From Rhizobiales bacterium UBA1912 (GTDB lineage: Bacteria > Pseudomonadota > Alphaproteobacteria > Rhizobiales > Devosiaceae), in contig DDGC01000029.1 in assembly GCA_002337455.1 (NCBI GenBank), forward strand, positions 121,207 through 132,812: a DNA stretch of 11,606 bases. The letters are read 5' to 3'. The notes beneath the pieces were generated by a model. It was not told where the DNA came from, searched no databases, and worked only from the letters and a program-made list of their open reading frames with translations. Within the stretch, counting starts at the first letter, position 1. Each line of letters starts with the position of its first letter. The position numbers and the translations under genes were made by a program. Of the stretch, positions 8,244 through 11,606 are shown one piece after another.

Positions 8244-8264
8244 CTTCCTCGTCCTTGTTTCGAT

Positions 8265-8283
8265 CCGTTTCAGAATGAAACGG
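8265..8283. promoter_or_regulatory. Perfect 8-bp inverted repeat in the ugpB leader
   Basis: CCGTTTCA, GAA, TGAAACGG is a perfect inverted repeat with a three-base centre, lying 21 bases upstream of the ugpB ATG. It could be an operator for a second dimeric regulator (the GTTTCA/TGAAAC half-sites have the form used by many sugar-responsive repressors) or a hairpin in the ugpB mRNA leader. The symmetry is observed; neither role is shown. Confidence 0.5.
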
Positions 8284-8348
8284 GTTGAATTTCTCACCGT
8301 TCGCGGCAATTGAAGTCATGCCGCTCTGCGGTCGCTCGATACCGTTAC

Positions 8349-8382
8349 GTTACATATGTTACGGTCGCGTGACATATGTAAC
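8349..8382. promoter_or_regulatory. Probable SorC-regulator operator: paired ACATATGT sites
   Basis: Two identical palindromic cores, ACATATGT, lie at 8352-8359 and 8372-8379, with centres 20 bases apart (two helical turns). With their flanks they make a perfect 11-base inverted repeat, GTTACATATGT and ACATATGTAAC, separated by 12 bases. An extra GTTAC direct repeat sits at 8344. The element is between the divergent ugpB operon and regulator genes and ends eight bases before the regulator's first ATG. SorC-family proteins are oligomeric and often bind long palindromic or paired sites near their own gene, so this is the natural operator for it. Binding is inferred. Confidence 0.65.
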
Positions 8383-8384
8383 AA
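8356..8384 (-). promoter_or_regulatory. Possible sigma70-type promoter for the ugp operon
   Basis: On the minus strand TTGTTA (8384-8379) and TAACAT (8361-8356) are separated by 17 bases; each matches the -35 and -10 consensus at four of six positions. Transcription would start near 8349, leaving a leader of about 100 bases that includes the 8265-8283 inverted repeat. Both hexamers overlap the ACATATGT sites, so a bound regulator would block polymerase. The match is modest and alphaproteobacterial promoters vary. Confidence 0.35.
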
Positions 8385-8396
8385 CGAGGGATGACG

Positions 8397-9365
8397 ATGC
8401 AGGACGAAAGTGAGGAGCTCATGGTTCAGGCGGCGTGGTACTACCATGTCGAAGGCATGACCCAGGCCAACATCGCCGAGCGGCTGAACCTGACGCGCCG
8501 GCGCGTCAATGAAATGCTGTCCCAGGCCCATGAGTCCGGGCTCGTGTCGGTGCATTTCAATTCGCCGTTGAGCCTTTGCGCCGAGCTTGAATCGGGGCTG
8601 TGCAACAGGTTCGGGCTGGAGGCAGCGGTCGTCGTGCCTACCCCGTCCGAGCCGGCTCTCGTTCACAAGGTGCTGGGCAAGGCAACTGCCGATTATCTCA
8701 CGCGGCTGATCCAGGCGCGCAAGCCGCACGCCATCGGACTGGGCTGGGGCACCACCTTGCGCGAGACCATTATGTCGGCCCGTCCTCAGAATTTCGAGGA
8801 GCTCGAGGTCTATTCGATCATGGGCGGGCTGACCCACGGCACCGAGATCAATACCTTCGAGATCGTGCGCAGCTTTGCCGAGCGTTTCGGAGCAACCGGC
8901 AATTATCTGGTCGCCCCGATCTATATGGACAGCGCCGAAGCGCGCCAGGCCATCGTTTCACAAGCGAGCTTTCGCAAGGCGCTTGACGCGATTTGCAATG
9001 CCGATGTGGGATTGGTCAGCGTGGGCGATGTTTCGGGCCGCTCGCTCCAGGTCCGCTATGGGCTGCCCGAAGGGGTAACGCCCCATGATCTGGTGAGCGC
9101 CGGGGCCGTGGGTGATGTGATCGGACGCTATGTCGATAGCGAGGGGCGGCAGATCGACCACCCCCTCAACCGTCAGGTCATGTCGCCCGAGCTAGAGGAT
9201 TTCAGGAAAATCCAGACGCGCATCGTCGCCTCGGGTGGCCAGCACAAGCACGCCATCATGCGGGCCGTCGTCGCGGCCGGGCACGTCAATGTGGTGATTA
9301 CCGATGCGGACTGCGCAGCGCATCTTCTCGGCGACGCGGCGCCGGCCGCCCAGGGAGCGGGTTAG
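8397..9365 (+). CDS. SorC/DeoR-family sugar-phosphate-responsive transcriptional regulator
   Basis: This regulator of 322 residues has an N-terminal helix-turn-helix (about residues 20-43, containing TQANIAERLNLTRRRVNEML) and a C-terminal SorC-type effector domain. Markers of that domain are IGLGWGTTLRE, SIMGGLTHG, YLVAPIYMDSAEAR, VGLVSVGDV, GAVGDVIGRYVD and a final IVASGGQHKHAIMRAV. Proteins of this family bind phosphorylated sugars or polyols and act as repressors or activators. An ATG at 8391 has GAGGG directly against it with no spacing; the ATG at 8397 is six bases from GAGGG and is preferred. It is divergent from the ugp-like operon with only 147-153 bases between them, containing a strong paired inverted repeat. 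It therefore probably controls that operon and itself. The effector could be glycerol-3-phosphate or a product of it, which is inference. Confidence 0.9.
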   Translation: MQDESEELMVQAAWYYHVEGMTQANIAERLNLTRRRVNEMLSQAHESGLVSVHFNSPLSLCAELESGLCNRFGLEAAVVVPTPSEPALVHKVLGKATADYLTRLIQARKPHAIGLGWGTTLRETIMSARPQNFEELEVYSIMGGLTHGTEINTFEIVRSFAERFGATGNYLVAPIYMDSAEARQAIVSQASFRKALDAICNADVGLVSVGDVSGRSLQVRYGLPEGVTPHDLVSAGAVGDVIGRYVDSEGRQIDHPLNRQVMSPELEDFRKIQTRIVASGGQHKHAIMRAVVAAGHVNVVITDADCAAHLLGDAAPAAQGAG

Positions 9366-9535
9366 GCCGGGCAGGATAGGGAAGCTGGCTGGGGCGGCAG
9401 GATTCTAATGTTGCCCTAACGCCCCGGAAACACGGGCGCTCAACTTCTCTCTTGTTGAACAGTTTGTTGCACAGTGGGGGCTTGGCGATTGAGGCGTTGT
9501 ACACCACCACTCCGACCCTCAAGGAGGGCGTAACA
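9366..9535. other. Intergenic boundary between the operon region and the accessory region
   Basis: This 170-base gap holds no credible gene. A weak stem, CGCCC with GGGCG around a nine-base loop (9420-9438), is followed by a pyrimidine-rich stretch and might terminate the regulator transcript, but the stem is short and there is no good T run. Just downstream, TCAAC and GTTGA (9439-9457) form another short inverted repeat. No tRNA or attachment-site duplication was recognised, and no convincing promoter for the next gene was found. Confidence 0.3.
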
Positions 9536-10216
9536 ATGGCTAACGCAATCAGCCTGGATGAGGCGATCAGCCACGCCGTTGCCGCCAAACTCGATTCTGC
9601 GTTTGTCGAAAAAGAAATCGATATCCGCGTTCAAAAGCTGGTCAGCAAAGTCGTCGATCGCGCGCTGCGTTCATACAGCGAAACGGGCAAGCTCATTGAG
9701 CAAAAGATCGAAGAGGCTCTCCGCGTCGATCGGCTGGACCTTCCCTCCTATGGCGAAACCGTCTCGAAGATCCTCAAGGCGCAAATCGAGGCCAAGGTGT
9801 CCAAGCTAGTGGCGGGAAAACTCGCGGCTGACATGGACGAGTTGCGGAACCTAGCGCCGCAGGAGATCCGCCTTTCAGCCATCGCCGAAGAGATGCTCCA
9901 GGAGCACAGGGACGATGGTAAGCACGGCAACGTCATCACGGTGATGGTTGAGCGCAACGAGTATGGATCCGCATGGGTCTATCTCGACGAGGACGAGGTT
10001 CACTCGGAGCGCGACAAATATCAATGCAAGCACCGCCTGCTGGTGTTGGACGATGGCACGATTTCAGGCGCGAGCATCGCCCACCGCGACATCAAGAAGT
10101 CCCTTCATGTCGGCCGCGCCTACGGCTTAGAGCAGAAGCTCCGCGCGTATGTGGCTTGCGGAACCAAGCTCATTCTTGACGACGACGCAGTAATCACCGG
10201 CGTGGGGGACTATTGA
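9536..10216 (+). CDS. Conserved-looking protein of unknown function, probably mobile-element associated
   Basis: I do not recognise a named family for this 226-residue protein. The start is well fixed: AAGGAGG (9521-9527) lies eight bases before the ATG, whereas the ATG at 9452 has no such site. The N-terminal half (about 5-105) is a highly charged, probably helical or coiled-coil region with repeated patterns such as AAKLDSAFVEKEIDIRVQKL and KAQIEAKVSKLVAGKLAADM. The C-terminal half (about 130-226) looks like a compact beta-rich domain with GNVITVMVERNEYGSAWVYL, LLVLDDGTISGAS and GTKLILDDDAVITGVGDY. There is no signal peptide or membrane segment, so it is cytoplasmic or a virion component. 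It is immediately followed, one base after its stop, by a broken gene, and beyond that by a polyvalent-protein remnant, which suggests prophage or integrative-element origin. The frame is intact. Confidence 0.75.
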   Translation: MANAISLDEAISHAVAAKLDSAFVEKEIDIRVQKLVSKVVDRALRSYSETGKLIEQKIEEALRVDRLDLPSYGETVSKILKAQIEAKVSKLVAGKLAADMDELRNLAPQEIRLSAIAEEMLQEHRDDGKHGNVITVMVERNEYGSAWVYLDEDEVHSERDKYQCKHRLLVLDDGTISGASIAHRDIKKSLHVGRAYGLEQKLRAYVACGTKLILDDDAVITGVGDY

Positions 10217-10217
10217 T

Positions 10218-10735
10218 ATGGACGCCCTTCGCTTCCGCAATATCCTCGTTTCGCTGATGAACATCGACCTCCACGAGTTGGTCATGGCCGGTGTTATCGA
10301 GGCCCGCAATATCGAAGATGAGGGCTCGTCCTGGTCGAGCTTCAACAAAGTGCCATTTAAATTCGTTGCCAAGCTCGACGACAGCCGGCTTGAAGCTCTG
10401 TGGCGCCTGGTAGAGGCCCGGCAGAAGATCGCCCCCCTCGTCGTCACACGGGGCGAGAGAAAATGGCTCGGCGGCACAACCAAGGACGAGGGCATGCCGG
10501 CGCTGTGCTTCGGCCCCGCTCCTGACCAGAAGCCTATCGGCACGCGGCCCACCGTAGACGAATCGCGCTGGGCATCGACACACGTGGGCCCTGCTGATCC
10601 GTTTTGCCAACGTCGAGGCTCTCGTCGCGGTCAACGAACTGACGGGGGACGTTCTCGGGATTTCAAGCTGGCCGCAACATCATCCGCTTCGGTATGGATC
10701 TCGCGCAGCCCGGCAGCGATCGGACGGTCTATTGA
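10218..10735 (+). pseudogene. Frameshifted gene of unknown function, downstream partner of the 9536 gene
   Basis: The ATG lies one base after the previous stop, with GGGGA about nine bases upstream. The first ~115 codons read as a normal protein (MDALRFRNILVSLMNIDLHE, then WSSFNKVPFKFVAKLDD and LEALWRLVEARQK). Protein-like sequence then moves to the next frame at about 10570-10590 (ALLIRFANVEALVAVNELTG and DVLGI), and to the third frame at about 10655-10670 (QAGRNIIRFGMDLAQPGSD and RTVY), ending at TGA 10733-10735. Without the two shifts the product would be about 172 residues. The uninterrupted frame runs on to 10808, but its last ~80 residues are low-complexity Arg/Ser/Gly-rich sequence typical of an out-of-frame read. 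No function is recognised. Real decay or base errors could both explain it. Confidence 0.6.
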
Positions 10736-10761
10736 GTGCGGCCGGCCTCGAAAGGCGGTGC

Positions 10762-10824
10762 ATGATGGCCCAACGTTTCGGACGCCGTCGCAAACGCGCC
10801 ATGCGTGAAGCTCTTGAAAGCGAG
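10762..10824 (+). pseudogene. 5' fragment of a third forward gene, truncated by rearrangement
   Basis: After AAAGG (10751-10755), two ATG codons (10762 and 10765) begin MMAQRFGRRRKRAMREALE, a strongly basic start placed 26 bases after the previous gene's stop. It resembles the beginning of hypothetical phage proteins that start M-A-R/Q-R-F-G-R. Beyond about 10820 the forward frame (ESEVFELFLRIF onward) stops looking like such a protein, while the opposite strand starts to read as a polyvalent-type protein. The frame stays open to 11295 but antisense to better coding sequence. The break point is approximate, and the resemblance to phage proteins is from memory. Confidence 0.4.
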
Positions 10825-11606
10825 GTCTTTGAGCTGTTCCTGCGCATCTTTCACACGAGCTCGTGCGGCGTCGAAGAACTGCCGCGCCTTGCCCTTCGAT
10901 TTAGAGAACTGGCGCTAGCGCGAGTCGAGCCGCCCCATCAGCTCGGACCATGCTGCATCCCAAGCAACGGCCGCGCCCCGCTGTGGAACGCATCGTGCAG
11001 CAGCAAGGGCATTGCGTCTTCCGGGGCGATCTGGTCGGCGACAAGAGTGAACTTGCCGTCATGCTCGGCCCACGCCTGGACACCCTGCGGCGCATCGATA
11101 TTTCCGGCCATATCAACTGCCAGCCGGCCCGTTTCCAACAGCCGATCAACGACGTTGGCGAAAGGCGACTGCGCCATGAGCACACGAAGCGTAGACACCG
11201 GATCGGCACCGCCATTGAACCGACGGCTCCAATCGAATATATTGAAGCTACTGGGAGTGTCTTCTAATGCAGGTGCGACAGACGTACGCGTCTGATCCCC
11301 TTCGGTCCTAGACCGGCTCCCGGCGCTCCTTTCCCCGTTGACGAACGTCAGATCGTAGTGGAACGTGCCGTCGGCGGTTTCGCGCAGCGCAACGCAAGCT
11401 CGTGCGTCTCGCCGGCGATCTCGACGGGTGCGGCAATAATCACAACTGAGAGGATACCAGGGCGGTCGCCCTCACGGACGTCAACCACCGCACCCTTTGT
11501 CAATGATGGCTTTGACCGCCGGGATTGAGCGCAAAAGGGTGCGCCCTTGCTCGTCGACTTCATCATACCTACGCGGTTAAACAGTAATCGGCCGGTATAG
11601 GCCGCC
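10820..11606 (-). pseudogene. Degenerate remnant of a large polyvalent-type mobile-element protein with a metallopeptidase-like domain
   Basis: Read from 11606 downward, protein-like sequence changes frame repeatedly. AAYTGRLLFNRV (11605 to about 11570) is followed by YDEVDEQGRTLLRSIPAVKA (from 11567), VVDVREGDRPGILSVVIIAA (to about 11390) and RETADGTFHYDLTFVNGERS (from about 11387). From there a single frame runs to about 10959 and includes LAVDMAGNIDAP, GKFTLVADQIAPEDAMPLLL and HDAFHSGARPLLG. After another shift DAAWSELMGRLDSR leads to an amber codon at 10917-10915, then QFSKSKGKARQFFDAARARV and KDAQEQLKDLA. Multi-domain polyvalent proteins of phages and integrative elements carry such a domain, usually with a HExxH-like zinc motif; the part before it resembles the small nuclease-like domains of those proteins. 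With four or more shifts and a stop, it cannot make a functional protein. The 5' end lies outside the window. Confidence 0.6.

Noticed and set aside
6744..8288. Long plus-strand open frame (514 codons) opposite ugpB and ugpA
   Set aside because: It is antisense to two well-conserved genes; long antisense frames are common in GC-rich coding DNA and no recognisable domain is present.
8244..8309. Longer N-terminus for the UgpB-like protein starting at 8309
   Set aside because: It adds 22 polar residues before an otherwise perfect signal peptide, and the internal ATG at 8243 has a ribosome site.
8344..8390. PhoB box upstream of ugpB
   Set aside because: Given the ugp and phoD genes I looked for tandem CTGTCAT-like repeats; GTTAC and TGTCAC elements occur, but no convincing 11-base-period direct repeat.
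10732..11295. Plus-strand open frame of 187 codons
   Set aside because: Beyond its first ~20 codons it is Ser/Cys/Pro-rich with no domain character, and it lies antisense to clear protein-like pieces of a polyvalent-type protein.
11348..11566. Separate small minus-strand gene of 72 codons
   Set aside because: Its middle is one frame of the polyvalent-protein remnant; both ends are out-of-frame reading, with protein-like sequence continuing in neighbouring frames.

Overview
The window looks like chromosomal DNA of a GC-rich alphaproteobacterium, probably Hyphomicrobiales; a Devosia- or Pelagibacterium-like host is only a guess from protein style and gene content. It has two parts of very different condition.

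Positions 24-9365 are intact. A minus-strand operon runs from about 8243 down to about 942: ugpB-like binding protein, ugpA-like and ugpE-like permeases, a ugpQ-like glycerophosphodiesterase, a Tat-exported PhoD-like phosphatase/phosphodiesterase, a HAD phosphatase and a ugpC-like ATPase. Genes inside it are 2-30 bases apart or overlap. The likely path is that PhoD attacks organophosphates in the periplasm, the ABC system imports glycerol-3-phosphate or glycerophosphodiesters, the GDPD releases glycerol-3-phosphate from an alcohol head group, and the HAD enzyme may release phosphate. After a 108-base gap, an enol-lactonase-like alpha/beta hydrolase follows on the same strand. A SorC-family regulator is transcribed divergently. 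The intergenic region has a perfect 11-base inverted repeat built on two ACATATGT cores 20 bases apart, probably the operator, and a second perfect 8-base inverted repeat in the ugpB leader. A strong hairpin with a U-rich tail lies at the ugpB-ugpA junction, where the permease has no good start codon downstream of it.

Positions 9366-11606 are accessory and mostly decayed. One intact gene of unknown function (9536-10216) precedes a gene broken by two apparent frameshifts (10218-10735), then the first ~20 codons of a third gene (from 10762). These appear to be joined tail-to-tail to a minus-strand remnant of a large polyvalent-type mobile-element protein (about 11606 down to 10820). That remnant has at least four frame changes and an amber codon, but still carries a recognisable metallopeptidase-like domain. 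I read this end as the ruin of a prophage or integrative element, although clustered sequencing or assembly errors cannot be excluded. No rRNA, tRNA, insertion sequence, integrase or CRISPR array was seen.
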